NCBI RefSeq assembly: GCF_010448835.1
Contig: NZ_CP048409.1
Location: 2,054,001-2,118,000 of the forward strand
Origin: Draconibacterium halophilum
GTDB taxonomy: Bacteria > Bacteroidota > Bacteroidia > Bacteroidales > Prolixibacteraceae
Direction: 5' to 3'
Length of the DNA stretch: 64,000 bases
Shown here: piece after piece, positions 34,759-44,065 of the stretch
Layout: each line of letters starts with the position of its first letter
How positions within the stretch are numbered: position 1 is the stretch's first letter
The notes under the pieces: model-generated
Databases searched by the model: none
What the model was told of the DNA's origin: nothing
What the model saw: only the letters and a program-made list of their open reading frames with translations
Position numbers and translations under genes: made by a program

Positions 34759-34922
34759 CCTTGTCCTTGTTGAAAATTATATCCCAGCGCAATGCTAAAC
34801 AGGTTGTTGCAGCTCCTTTATGTTTTAACATATACGGAAATGGAGGAATTAGTTACAGAATTCAAATAAACAACATATAAAATAATGATGTTAAGGCGGG
34901 AGATAAAATTGTAGAAGAAAAA

Positions 34923-35825
34923 TTACCGCGATTTATTTTTGCGGGCAACCAGAACAGCACCAATAAAAACAAGTAGTGCGCCAGCAATGGTAACCATTGA
35001 AAACCGCTCGTGTTCCACCCACGAAACATTAAGCTCGGTTAATATTCCCATAGTAATAAAAGTAATCATCGGATTGAGAATAATGATTATACTGACTTTA
35101 TTGGCTTCAATATATTTTAAAGCATTTCCGATGCAGGTATAGGCAACAAATGTGTTGGCACCCAAAAATAGCAGAAGCAACCACCAGGTCCAGTGTAATT
35201 CAAGCAGTGGTTGAAACTCAATAAACGGCAGGTACAATATGGCAGGTAATCCAAACAACATCAGGTTTAAACTATCGACTGAATGATTACGAACCAGTTT
35301 CTTTTGTATAATGGCATAAACCGACCAGGCAACAGCACCCGAAATCGTTAACAGGATACCCAGCTTGTATGTACCGGCGGTTTCGAAAAAAGCCTGTAAC
35401 TGATCGCGGTAGAAAAAAGAAAAACCAAGTATTGCGATGGAAAATCCAATGATCTGATTGCGGAGTAGTTTTTCCTTAAAAATGAGAAAGCCGGCGATAG
35501 CTAAAATAAGCGGTCCGGTTTGAATAAAAAGCTGGGCATTGCTTGGTGTTGTATGGTGGATTCCCAACATATAACCCATGTAATTCCATGAAAGGGCCAG
35601 CGCAGCAAGGATTAAAAGTATAGGCGGCTTTACTAGAATCTTGAATGATTGCGGCGTTTTAAAAGCCTGCCAAGTGGCCAGAATAATAAAAGCCACCACA
35701 AAGCGCATCCAAACCACGGTAATCGGATCGACTTTACGCACGGCAACTTTTAAGGCAATGGCTAAAAAGCCCCAAAGGAAAGCTGTTATAGCTGCGTAAA
35801 TGATGCCTTTTCTGTAGTTTTGCAT
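34923..35825 (-). CDS. EamA/DMT family transporter
   Basis: This 300-residue inner-membrane protein has ten predicted helices arranged as two EamA repeats: IIYAAITAFLWGFLAIALK in the first, and ILLTISGAVAWSVYAIIQKKL in the second. FIQTGPLILAIAGFLIFKEKL and IIILNPMITFITMGIL are the helix-4-like segments of each repeat. Members export amino acids or other metabolites; the substrate is not assignable. It is separated from pheT by a strong terminator. Confidence 0.9.
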   Translation of the reverse strand: MQNYRKGIIYAAITAFLWGFLAIALKVAVRKVDPITVVWMRFVVAFIILATWQAFKTPQSFKILVKPPILLILAALALSWNYMGYMLGIHHTTPSNAQLFIQTGPLILAIAGFLIFKEKLLRNQIIGFSIAILGFSFFYRDQLQAFFETAGTYKLGILLTISGAVAWSVYAIIQKKLVRNHSVDSLNLMLFGLPAILYLPFIEFQPLLELHWTWWLLLLFLGANTFVAYTCIGNALKYIEANKVSIIIILNPMITFITMGILTELNVSWVEHERFSMVTIAGALLVFIGAVLVARKNKSR

Positions 35826-35841
35826 ACTACTTGATTACTCG

Positions 35842-35879
35842 AAACAAATATCCCGGAAATATTTCCGGGATGTTTGTTT
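35842..35879 (-). terminator. Terminator downstream of pheT
   Basis: AAACAAATATCCCGGAAAT (35842-35860) pairs with ATTTCCGGGATGTTTGTTT (35861-35879), a 19-bp near-perfect palindrome with one wobble and flanking A/T tracts. It lies between the pheT stop and the EamA start. Confidence 0.88.
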
Positions 35880-35897
35880 GTTTTTATGTTGTGATTT

Positions 35898-38348
35898 TTA
35901 TCTTAATTCTGCTCCAAAATCCCGCTCAAAAGCTTTTATTAACTTTTGCATGCTCTTGTCAATCTGCTTGTCTTTTAGCGTTTTGTTGTCATCGCGCAGG
36001 ATGAAACTTACAGCATATGATTTTTTACCATCAGGTACACCTTTACCTTCGTACACATCAAACAAGTCGACTTCGCGCAATAGCTGGCGTTCCATTTTAA
36101 AGGCAGCTTCTTTTAACTGGCTAAACTTAACCGGCTTGTCAAGTAACAAGGCAAGGTCGCGACGAACTGCCGGGAATTTAGGAAGTTCGTCAAACAATAC
36201 TTTATGCTTTTTATGTGCTTTGAAAACACTGTCCCAATTAAAGTCGGCGTAATACACCGGGTTTTCAATTTCAAATTTCTTCAACCATTTTCCGGCAACA
36301 ACACCTAATTTCAGTACAACTTTATTATTGAGTGTATAAGCCAGCGCTTCACAGAATAACTCGTCCTCACATTCGTCAATCTGCATTTTATCTATGGAAA
36401 GACCAAGTCGTTTCAGAATATTTTCAGCATATGTTTTTAAGCCGTAGAACGAAGCAGCTTCTTCTTTCATCGTCCAGCTTTCTTCTTCTTTGTTACCGGT
36501 CACAAATAGTCCCAAATGACTTTCTTCCCAGTAATTATTAGCCGGCTGATCTTTTAACTGCGTTCCTTTATAAAAGTAGGTGTTCCCAAATTCATAAACT
36601 TTCAGGTTTTTATTCTGACGGTTGGCATTGTAGGCAATACATTCCAATCCTCCGAACAACAAAGTCTGGCGCATGCCATTTAAATCGGCACTTAGCGGAT
36701 TGAGCATTTTTACACTTTGCTCATCTTTGTATTCTTTTAATCCTTCGTAGTAGCTCGATTTTGTTAACGAGTTCGACCAGATTTCGTTAAAACCTTGAGA
36801 AGTCAGCATTTCTGCCACCAGGTTTTTAACACTGTCAGGATTTGGTTTATCAGCAGTTTGCAACGAAGATTTTACCTGGGTGGGAATTTCAATGTTGTTG
36901 TAACCGTAAATTCTAAGGATTTCCTCAATTACATCGGCTTCACGTTTTACATCAACACGGTAAGCCGGAACCAGTAATTCCAAACCTGTTTCGTTCTCGC
37001 TTTCAATTTTTATTTCCAGCGATTCCAGGATACTTTTTACGGCATCAGCACCAAGATCTTTACCGATTAAACGGGTGATGTTTGCAAACGAAACACTCAC
37101 TTTAAAATCTTCAATCGGCTCCGGATAAATATCAATAATGTCAGAAGAGATCGTTCCTCCGGCAATTTCTTTAATCAATAATGCGGCACGTTTAAGCGCA
37201 TAGATTTGTCCGTTTGGGTCAACACCACGCTCAAAACGGAACGATGCATCAGTATTTAAACCATGACGACGAGCTGTTTTACGAATATAAACAGGATCGA
37301 AATACGCGCTTTCCAAAAACACGTTTTTGCTTGTTTCTTTCATGCCTGATTCGATACCTCCGAAAACACCACCAATACACATGGCTTCTTCGGTGTTGCA
37401 AATCATCAAATCGTTTTCGTCCAGTTCACGTTCCACTTCATCAAGCGTTGTGAACTTGGTTTTGGCCGGTAATGTTTTTACAATCACTTTTCCACCGGTA
37501 ATTTCATCAGCATCAAAAGCGTGCAAAGGTTGGCCGGTTTCAAATAACACAAAATTGGTAATGTCAACAATATTATTTATTGGTGAAAGACCAATCATTT
37601 TTAATCTGTTTTGCAACCATTCAGGCGACTCTTTTACCTCGATTCCTGAAATCGTAACCGCTGCATAACGCGGGCAGGCTTCAGTATTTTCAACTTCAAC
37701 AGGAATTGCCAGATCGTTGTTGTCAACTTTAAAGTCGTCAACCGATGGTTTCGTATATTTAATGTCTTGTGTCTTTTTCAGGAACGCTGCCAAATCGCGT
37801 GCTGCTCCGATATGCGAAGCTCCGTCGATACGGTTGGGTGTAAGATCGATTTCAATTACCCAGTCCGATTCAACATTAAAATAATCTTTTGCCGGCATTC
37901 CCACTTTGGCGTGAGGATCAAGTACCATAATACCGTCGTGCCCTGTACCCAGTCCAATCTCATCTTCGGCACAAATCATACCCATCGACACTTCGCCACG
38001 GATCTTCGATTTTTTAATTTTAAATTCCTGGTCGCCATCATAAAGCGTAGTTCCAACAGTAGCCACAACAACTTTTTGTCCGGCTGCCACATTTGGCGCA
38101 CCACAAACAATTGGTAAAGCTTCATTGGTGCCAACATTTACAGTTGTTTTGCTTAAATGGTCCGAATTGGGGTGTTGCTCGCAGGTAATAACTTCACCAA
38201 TTACCAAACCTGCCAAACCTCCTTTTACTGTTTCAACCTCTTCTAAACCGCCTACTTCTAAACCGGTTTGCGTTAAAATATCGCAAATCTCTTCGGGCGA
38301 TTGCTCCAGTTTAATGTAATCTTTTAACCAGGAATATGAAATCTTCAT
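35898..38348 (-). CDS. pheT: Phenylalanine-tRNA ligase beta subunit
   Basis: This 816-residue PheT has all standard domains. An N-terminal EMAP-like tRNA-binding domain (GLVIGEVITCEQHPNSDHLSK) is followed by the B3/4 domain, the B5 domain (PNGQIYALKRAALLI to ISFANITRLIG-like), the catalytic-like core, and the C-terminal ferredoxin-fold anticodon-binding domain (FPAVRRDLALLL to SYAVSFILRDDNKTL). It forms the alpha2-beta2 enzyme with PheS, whose gene is not in the window. A -7 box TACTTTTG lies 38 nt before the start. It is divergent from the M3 peptidase gene. Confidence 0.96.
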   Translation of the reverse strand: MKISYSWLKDYIKLEQSPEEICDILTQTGLEVGGLEEVETVKGGLAGLVIGEVITCEQHPNSDHLSKTTVNVGTNEALPIVCGAPNVAAGQKVVVATVGTTLYDGDQEFKIKKSKIRGEVSMGMICAEDEIGLGTGHDGIMVLDPHAKVGMPAKDYFNVESDWVIEIDLTPNRIDGASHIGAARDLAAFLKKTQDIKYTKPSVDDFKVDNNDLAIPVEVENTEACPRYAAVTISGIEVKESPEWLQNRLKMIGLSPINNIVDITNFVLFETGQPLHAFDADEITGGKVIVKTLPAKTKFTTLDEVERELDENDLMICNTEEAMCIGGVFGGIESGMKETSKNVFLESAYFDPVYIRKTARRHGLNTDASFRFERGVDPNGQIYALKRAALLIKEIAGGTISSDIIDIYPEPIEDFKVSVSFANITRLIGKDLGADAVKSILESLEIKIESENETGLELLVPAYRVDVKREADVIEEILRIYGYNNIEIPTQVKSSLQTADKPNPDSVKNLVAEMLTSQGFNEIWSNSLTKSSYYEGLKEYKDEQSVKMLNPLSADLNGMRQTLLFGGLECIAYNANRQNKNLKVYEFGNTYFYKGTQLKDQPANNYWEESHLGLFVTGNKEEESWTMKEEAASFYGLKTYAENILKRLGLSIDKMQIDECEDELFCEALAYTLNNKVVLKLGVVAGKWLKKFEIENPVYYADFNWDSVFKAHKKHKVLFDELPKFPAVRRDLALLLDKPVKFSQLKEAAFKMERQLLREVDLFDVYEGKGVPDGKKSYAVSFILRDDNKTLKDKQIDKSMQKLIKAFERDFGAELR

Positions 38349-38385
38349 CTTAAAATGGTTTTTCTGTCAATTTTTTTGAATCGCA

Positions 38386-38393
38386 CAAAAGTA
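38386..38393 (-). promoter_or_regulatory. Candidate -7 element of pheT
   Basis: TACTTTTG on the minus strand matches TAnnTTTG and sits 38 nt upstream of the pheT ATG. The -33 partner is weak. Confidence 0.5.
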
Positions 38394-38583
38394 CTGATTT
38401 TTATAACATATACATAAGTAGGTTTCTGCTAATCACAAAGAATTAAAGCTGGCTGCTCAGTTCATGGACGATTTTCTGTGAAAGCTATTCAAAACCATAA
38501 AAAACTTGAATTCTGTCATTTATGGATGGAGTTAAAAATATTATCTTGCGCAGCTTATTACAAAAATCACTAATAATTAGAAA

Positions 38584-40704
38584 ATGAAGAGACTGCTATT
38601 TTTTGTTTTTATTCTGGGGGTTGGGGTCATATCGTGCCAAACTCAGAAAAAGGAAAGTACAAGTAACATGGAAAATCCGTTTTTTAAAGAATGGAACACG
38701 CCATTTGGTGTTCCTCCGTTTGATGAAATTAAAGTAGAGCATTATGTGCCCGCTGTAAAAGAAGGAATTAAACAACAAGAGGCTGAAATTGAGGCTATTG
38801 TTAATAATTCTGAAGCGCCAACTTTCGAAAATACAATTCTGGCTTTCGACAAGTCGGGGGCTTTACTGAATAAAGTGAATGGTGTTTTTGGCCCGCTTAG
38901 CAGTGCTGATACCAACGACGAGATGCAGGCTGTAGCACGCGAACTTTCGCCACTTCGTACTGCACATCGTAATAATATTGCAATGAATGCCGGCTTGTTC
39001 GAGCGCATTAAAGCAGTTTACGATAAACGCAATGAGCTGGATTTCGATCAGGAGCAAATGCGGGTAGTTGAAAAATATTACGAAGACTTTGTTCGTGGCG
39101 GTGCCAATCTTTCGGATGAAGACCAGGCAAAAATGAAGGAGATAAATATCGAACTTTCGGATTTATACCTGCAGTTTGGCGAAAATCTGCTGGCTGAAAC
39201 CAACAAGAACTTTAAACTGGTTATTGATAATGAAGAAGATCTTGCCGGTTTACCTGAAGATGTAATTGCACGTGCAGCCACTGCTGCCGAAAAAGCCGGA
39301 GAAGCCGGGAAATGGGTGTTTACAATGGCAAAACCAAGCTGGATTCCTTTTCTAACTTTCTCTGAAAAACGCGATTTGCGTGAAGAAATTTACCGCGCTT
39401 ATTTTATGCGTGGCGACAATAACAACGAGAACGACAACAAAGAGATCATCAAAAAGATCGTTCCTTTACGCGATCAGAAAGCCAAATTATTGGGTTACGA
39501 GAATTTTGCTGCTTACAAAGCAGATGTAAACATGGCCAAAACACCTGAGGCTATCACCGACTTCCTGATGGAATTGTGGGAGCCTGCACTTTTGATGGCT
39601 AAGCAGGATGTGAAAGACATGCAGAAGATCATCGATCAGGAAGGTGGCGATTTTAAACTGCAATCGTGGGACTGGTGGTATTATTCAGAAAAACTGCGTA
39701 AAGCAAAATTTGATTTGGACGAGGCGGAAGTAAAACCATATTTCAGTTTGGAAAATGCCAAAAAAGGAATCTTTTATGTGGCCGACCAGCTTTACGGTTT
39801 GAAATTTATCGAGCGTGATGATCTTCCGGTTTACCACGAAGAAGCAGAAGCTTATGAAGTTCAGGAAGCCGATGGATCGCATCTTGGCGTGTTGTACATG
39901 GATTTCCATCCGCGCGATGGAAAAAGGGTAGGAGCATGGTCAACCAGTTTCCGTCCTGCATCCTATGTTGATGGAGAGCGTGTTTCACGTATTGGTTCAA
40001 TAGTGATGAACTTTACTCGTCCTGCTGGCGACAGTCCGGCATTGTTGAGTTTTGATGAGGTTAGTACCTTCTTCCACGAGTTTGGCCATGCATTACATGG
40101 TTTATTTGCCGATGGTCCATACGACAGAACTGCTGGTAGCGTGCCACGCGACTTTGTTGAGCTGCCATCGCAAATTATGGAAAACTGGGCAGCCGAGCCT
40201 GAGGTAATGAAAGTATACGCCAAACATTATAAAACAGGCGAAACTATTCCTGATGAGTTGCTGGCGAAACTGATTAAGGCGGGAACCTTCAACCAGGGAT
40301 TTATTACCGGTGAATATGTGGCTGCGTCGTTGCTGGATATGGATTACCATACTACCGAAAATCCAACGATTGCTGATGTAAATGCTTTTGAAAAAGAATC
40401 GATGGATGCTATTGGTCTGATACCAGAGTTTATTCCTCGTTACCGCAGTACTTATTTCTCACACATTTTCTCGGGCGACGGATATTCTGCAGGTTACTAT
40501 GTATACATCTGGGCAGCAGTTTTAGATTCTGATGCTTTTGATGCATTCAAACAAACCGGCGATATTTTCAATCCTGAGTACGCGGCGAAATTCCGTACTT
40601 TACTTGAAAAATGTGGATCGGACGATGGGATGACCATTTACCGTAATTTCCGCGGACAAGAACCATCGAAAGAGCCATTGTTACGTAAACGTGGTTTATT
40701 GTAA
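38584..40704 (+). CDS. M3 family metallopeptidase lipoprotein (dipeptidyl carboxypeptidase type)
   Basis: This 706-residue exported zinc peptidase has a lipobox-like signal (GVISCQTQ, Cys19), the oligopeptidase-A/Dcp N-terminal block PFGVPPFDEIKVEHYVPAVKEGI, and the catalytic FHEFGHALH motif (HExxH) near residue 500 with downstream Glu ligands in LPSQIMENWA. The pattern matches Dcp, which releases dipeptides from C-termini. A lipoprotein location suggests periplasmic peptide degradation. It is followed by a strong terminator. Confidence 0.94.
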   Translation: MKRLLFFVFILGVGVISCQTQKKESTSNMENPFFKEWNTPFGVPPFDEIKVEHYVPAVKEGIKQQEAEIEAIVNNSEAPTFENTILAFDKSGALLNKVNGVFGPLSSADTNDEMQAVARELSPLRTAHRNNIAMNAGLFERIKAVYDKRNELDFDQEQMRVVEKYYEDFVRGGANLSDEDQAKMKEINIELSDLYLQFGENLLAETNKNFKLVIDNEEDLAGLPEDVIARAATAAEKAGEAGKWVFTMAKPSWIPFLTFSEKRDLREEIYRAYFMRGDNNNENDNKEIIKKIVPLRDQKAKLLGYENFAAYKADVNMAKTPEAITDFLMELWEPALLMAKQDVKDMQKIIDQEGGDFKLQSWDWWYYSEKLRKAKFDLDEAEVKPYFSLENAKKGIFYVADQLYGLKFIERDDLPVYHEEAEAYEVQEADGSHLGVLYMDFHPRDGKRVGAWSTSFRPASYVDGERVSRIGSIVMNFTRPAGDSPALLSFDEVSTFFHEFGHALHGLFADGPYDRTAGSVPRDFVELPSQIMENWAAEPEVMKVYAKHYKTGETIPDELLAKLIKAGTFNQGFITGEYVAASLLDMDYHTTENPTIADVNAFEKESMDAIGLIPEFIPRYRSTYFSHIFSGDGYSAGYYVYIWAAVLDSDAFDAFKQTGDIFNPEYAAKFRTLLEKCGSDDGMTIYRNFRGQEPSKEPLLRKRGLL

Positions 40705-41062
40705 GCAGTTATTCTAAACGAATATGATATAGAGAAAGGTCGCCAGTGGCGGCCTTTTTTGTTTTGAAAAGTCATTCCTTTCTCTGTCTTCGCATTTTAA
40801 AATTTTTCCCTTTTAAGGGAAAATGTCGATAGACAAAAGGGTATTGTAACCCTGTATTTACTTTACCCCTCACCCTACCGGGAGCTCCCCTCAAAAGGGG
40901 AGCCTGACAGCGTAGCTTCTGTGTTCCATATATTCTCAGATGGGGTGTTGATTATTCATCGAAATCATTTCTTTCAAAAAAATAGGCAAGAGATGTAATG
41001 CTTTTGTAACGCCTGCGTCTTAACTTTGAAAACAAGCAAAAACGAAAACAAAAAAGGAGCAC
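40705..41062. other. Intergenic region with hairpins between M3 peptidase and ECF operon
   Basis: After the terminator at 40735-40763, this 358-nt gap holds two palindromes: TTTCCCTTTTAAGGGAAA near 40808 and GCTCCCC...GGGGAGC near 40894. These resemble dispersed intergenic repeats of Bacteroidota. A -7-like TAACTTTG at 41031-41038 lies before the sigma gene. No coding region was found. Confidence 0.55.
40735..40763 (+). terminator. Terminator downstream of the M3 peptidase
   Basis: AAAGGTCGCC (40735-40744) pairs with GGCGGCCTTT (40748-40757), a 10-bp stem with one wobble followed by a T-run. Confidence 0.88.
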
Positions 41063-41608
41063 ATGGTTGCCAAAGATTTTAAAACAAGTGTACTACCGGT
41101 TAGTAAAAAGTTGCTTCGCTTTGCAACGCACTTTTTACACGACGAAGAGCAAGCGCGAGATGTGGTACAGGATGTGTTCTTGAAATTGTGGCAGCGAAAG
41201 GAAACGCTTGAAGAAATAGAAAACATTGAGGCTTTTGCCATGCGAATGACACGGAACCGTTGCCTCGATGTGATAAGAGCAAACAAAACAGTTCCGATTG
41301 ATGAAGATATCGACCGAAGATTAAAGGCGAAAACGATAGACGTTCATTCAAAAGTTGAGTTAGGCGAATCGGCAATGCAAATAAAAAAGCTGATAGGGCA
41401 ACTGCCCGAGTTACAGCAAAATGTAATGCACATGCGAGATATTGAACAACTCTCGTACGACGAAATTGCCGAAGCCACCGGACTTCAACGAAATGCGATA
41501 AGGGTAAACCTTTCGAGAGCACGAAAAAAAGTGCGCGATGAATATTTAAAGATCAACAGAAATGATGAAAACACAAGAAATACTACGATTACTGCAACGC
41601 TACTTTGA
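41063..41608 (+). CDS. ECF-type RNA polymerase sigma factor
   Basis: This 181-residue sigma factor has region 2 (FATHFLHDEEQARDVVQDVFLKLW with MTRNRCLDVIR) and region 4 (LPELQQNVMHMRDIEQLSYDEIAEATGL with IRVNLSRARKKVR). It is the first gene of a three-gene operon with a putative anti-sigma factor (47-nt overlap) and a DUF4252 protein, an arrangement common in Bacteroidota. Sequence upstream (TGTAATGC, then CGTCTTA about 15 nt on) could be an autoregulated ECF promoter, but this is weak. Confidence 0.93.
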   Translation: MVAKDFKTSVLPVSKKLLRFATHFLHDEEQARDVVQDVFLKLWQRKETLEEIENIEAFAMRMTRNRCLDVIRANKTVPIDEDIDRRLKAKTIDVHSKVELGESAMQIKKLIGQLPELQQNVMHMRDIEQLSYDEIAEATGLQRNAIRVNLSRARKKVRDEYLKINRNDENTRNTTITATLL

Positions 41609-42131
41609 TGGCGAAACTACCGAGGCTGAAGAGCAACAATTGTATGCTTATTTTCAGTCGGGAGAGGTAGCTGAAGAGTTGGCAGAGTACACCGAATTTT
41701 TTGGAGGAATAGCAGAGTTGTCGAATGTGGAAGACGATGCGACCATTGAAGACGATGTAATGGACTACATACTTGAAAGTGAGCACCGTGATAAAACAAA
41801 ATACCTCACCATGTGGAAAACGGTAACCGGAATTGCCGCATCAATAATCATCGTTCTTGGTGGTTTCCTGTTCTACCAGGAGCAGCAAAAACCTTATGAC
41901 GATACATTCGACAATCCAGAAGAAGCTTATGCTTATGCAGCCAAAACACTTCAGTTTGTCGGGAGTAAGTATAACGAGGGATTGGCGCACTTATCAGATT
42001 TCGAAAAACTAAGAAAAGGAAATGAGCCAATAAAAAAAGCAACGGAACCAGTTGTGGAGTTTTATGAAGGAATTAGAAAGATAGAAACAACAGAAGCAAG
42101 TAGCCCGCTACAGGATTTAGATAGCTTGTAA
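41562..42131 (+). CDS. Putative anti-sigma factor
   Basis: This 189-residue protein has a short cytoplasmic N-terminus typical of Bacteroidota anti-sigma factors (LLQRYFDGETTEAEEQQLYAYF), one membrane helix (TGIAASIIIVLGGFLFY, about residues 88-105), and a periplasmic tail. The start lies inside the sigma gene with a 47-nt overlap (ATGATG, so either Met is possible). It probably sequesters the sigma factor until an envelope signal releases it. Confidence 0.8.
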   Translation: MMKTQEILRLLQRYFDGETTEAEEQQLYAYFQSGEVAEELAEYTEFFGGIAELSNVEDDATIEDDVMDYILESEHRDKTKYLTMWKTVTGIAASIIIVLGGFLFYQEQQKPYDDTFDNPEEAYAYAAKTLQFVGSKYNEGLAHLSDFEKLRKGNEPIKKATEPVVEFYEGIRKIETTEASSPLQDLDSL

Positions 42132-42251
42132 TTAGCGGAAAGCTTCGATTTGAAATAGTGAAGAAAGCATTCAGTAACGATGCAGTTGGCGCGCATTCTG
42201 CACGTTCTGGATGGAAACAGAAAAGTATAAACAATTAAAAAAACGAATATC

Positions 42252-42752
42252 ATGAAGAAGTTATTATTGATTTTAGCAGTTGTATTGCCCATGGCAGTGC
42301 TTGCACAGAAAAGTCCGGTTGACAAGCTCTTTGAAAAATATGCCAACCAAAAAGGAATGACTACAGTAAACATCTCAGGGAAACTGTTAGGGTTTGCTGC
42401 TCAGCTTGAAACGGGAGATAAAGAAACCCAGGATTTATTATCAGGTTTAAACGGCGTCCGCATTTTGGCGGTTGAAGATGATGAGTTGAATAAAAAGCTT
42501 GATTTTTACAAAGAACTGGAAGCTGATGGTTTTTTCAAAAACAACGATTTTGAAGTGTTGATGGAAGTAACTGAAGACGATGAAATAGTTCGTTTTCTTG
42601 CCCGCGATGCCGGAAACGGAAAAATATCAGATTTAATTCTTGTGGTTGGAGGAAACGACAATGCCCTTATCAGCATCAGCGGAATTATCGATCCTGAGAA
42701 TATTGGTAAAATTACCAAGGCCGTTAATGTTGATGTAGGTGATTTTGAATAG
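42252..42752 (+). CDS. DUF4252 exported protein
   Basis: This 166-residue protein has a type I signal peptide (cleavage near VLAQKS) followed by the DUF4252 pattern: LFEKYANQKGMTTVNISGKLL, VRILAVEDDE and LILVVGGNDNALISISGIID. The family regularly sits in ECF sigma/anti-sigma operons and is probably a periplasmic component of the response, though its role is not established. A strong terminator follows. Confidence 0.88.
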   Translation: MKKLLLILAVVLPMAVLAQKSPVDKLFEKYANQKGMTTVNISGKLLGFAAQLETGDKETQDLLSGLNGVRILAVEDDELNKKLDFYKELEADGFFKNNDFEVLMEVTEDDEIVRFLARDAGNGKISDLILVVGGNDNALISISGIIDPENIGKITKAVNVDVGDFE

Positions 42753-42788
42753 TTGAGTATACCATTTTAATCTATCCATATCTATTAG

Positions 42789-42816
42789 AAATCCGGGTTT
42801 TACCCGGATTTTTTTG
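42789..42816 (+). terminator. Terminator of the ECF/DUF4252 operon
   Basis: AATCCGGGT (42790-42798) pairs with ACCCGGATT (42802-42810), followed by a run of seven T residues. Confidence 0.9.
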
Positions 42817-42828
42817 TGCTTTATGAGA

Positions 42829-42862
42829 TAGTCACACTGAGCGAAGTCGAATTGTGATTTCA
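42829..42862. repeat. Short REP-like element
   Basis: The sequence opens with GTCACACTGAGCGAAGTCGA and includes a perfect 8-bp hairpin TCGAATTG...CAATTCGA that extends to about 42870. The GTCAnnCTGAGCGAA core recurs at 61060-61076. It has no coding content. Confidence 0.5.
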
Positions 42863-42883
42863 ATTCGAAATTATTTTCAGGAA

Positions 42884-43729
42884 TTAGAAGGTTACAAAAT
42901 TAGCCTCATTCTGAATAAAATGAATTGGCACGTCTTTTACAAAACCTTTCAGCCATTCCGCACAATACTCCATACCGGCTTCTTCCGATTTTATATGGCC
43001 AACGAAAATAACGGCTTTGTTTTTTCCCAGTGTGGTGGCATCATTGGCGTAAAGGTAGGTTTCCCATTCGCTGGCTTCGCCGGCAACCATCACCTCAACC
43101 TCGGGCATATTTAGCATTTGAATATGGCGAGCACCACCGGGGGCTCCAACAGCAAGCCCCACTTTTGTAAATTTCATTTTGGGGTTGCCAATCACACGAA
43201 CAGTCTGTAGCCCCAATTGGCCTTTTAATTCACGCGCAAAGTCCGCTAATTGTTTCTCCGGCATTTTATATAGTGTTCCTGCATCGTTTACCTCATAATT
43301 CTTCCATCCGAGTTTATTCATCATTCCTGCATATATGCCATCCGGTTCTGTCATATGAATATGATCGTGAAATCGAAATACCACAAGCTTGTTGTTTTCT
43401 ATAAATTCCCGCTTTTCATGATAAACAGGATCGGTTGCATAAGCATCGGTTTCATCCAGGTGGTTATAGAAAATTGGTTCGTGGGTAATTATAAAATTGC
43501 AATTCATTTCAACTACTTTCTGCAAAGTCTTCATATCAGCAAACATACACACTGCAATTCCTTTTATTTCTGTATCAGGATTGCCAGTTTTAAAAACGTC
43601 AACCGTTGTTTCAGCCCAATCGCAGGTAACATGCTCTTTCATTAGGTTCACTACCGAGCGGGGAGTTTGTTTATTTTGTGCTAATGTCCAAATTGGCAGG
43701 ATTAGTGCAAAAAGCAAAAGTTTTTTCAT
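42884..43729 (-). CDS. Nif3-like dinuclear-metal protein with signal peptide
   Basis: This 281-residue protein starts with a clear signal peptide (cleavage near IWTLAQNK), unlike the usual cytosolic Nif3/YbgI family. The Nif3 core is present: ITHEPIFYNH with paired His, VVFRFHDHIHM, and GHIKSEEAGMEYCAEWL with a His and Glu typical of the second metal site. It should form a ring-shaped multimer with a two-metal centre; biochemical function is unknown. It is monocistronic and flanked by gaps of 130 and 330 nt. Export to the periplasm is the notable feature. Confidence 0.85.
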   Translation of the reverse strand: MKKLLLFALILPIWTLAQNKQTPRSVVNLMKEHVTCDWAETTVDVFKTGNPDTEIKGIAVCMFADMKTLQKVVEMNCNFIITHEPIFYNHLDETDAYATDPVYHEKREFIENNKLVVFRFHDHIHMTEPDGIYAGMMNKLGWKNYEVNDAGTLYKMPEKQLADFARELKGQLGLQTVRVIGNPKMKFTKVGLAVGAPGGARHIQMLNMPEVEVMVAGEASEWETYLYANDATTLGKNKAVIFVGHIKSEEAGMEYCAEWLKGFVKDVPIHFIQNEANFVTF

Positions 43730-44065
43730 TGGTTTAAATTTAAAATGGTATTGATGTCATCAAAAGTAAATAATTTTTATCGGTAGTGGTGCCGCATGAC
43801 TGCAATTGCTGGTGTAAAACATAGATATTGTTCAATATACCTAAATAGAAAGCAACAATAGTTGCACACATTTTATGTTGTAAAAAATAGTTTTGTCAAC
43901 AGAGTAGAAACTCAAAATAATTTACGGTGATAAAATTCGAATCTGAAAGAAAAAATCCATTAAAAATTAAGAACTCAAACCAGTGGATATAAAAGTCTGA
44001 GAAGCTGATTTTTATAGGGTTTTTACCTTGTTCGGATTATTAATTTTGTAAGAAAATTGATAAAA
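43730..44065. other. Intergenic region between nif3-like gene and korD
   Basis: This 336-nt AT-rich gap separates divergent genes. The only recognisable element is a -7 box before korD; no repeats or ORFs are convincing. Confidence 0.5.
44020..44048 (+). promoter_or_regulatory. Candidate promoter of korDABC
   Basis: TAATTTTG at 44041-44048 matches TAnnTTTG, with a T-rich stretch (TTTTT at 44020-44024) at the -33 position, and lies 18 nt before the ATG at 44066. Confidence 0.5.
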
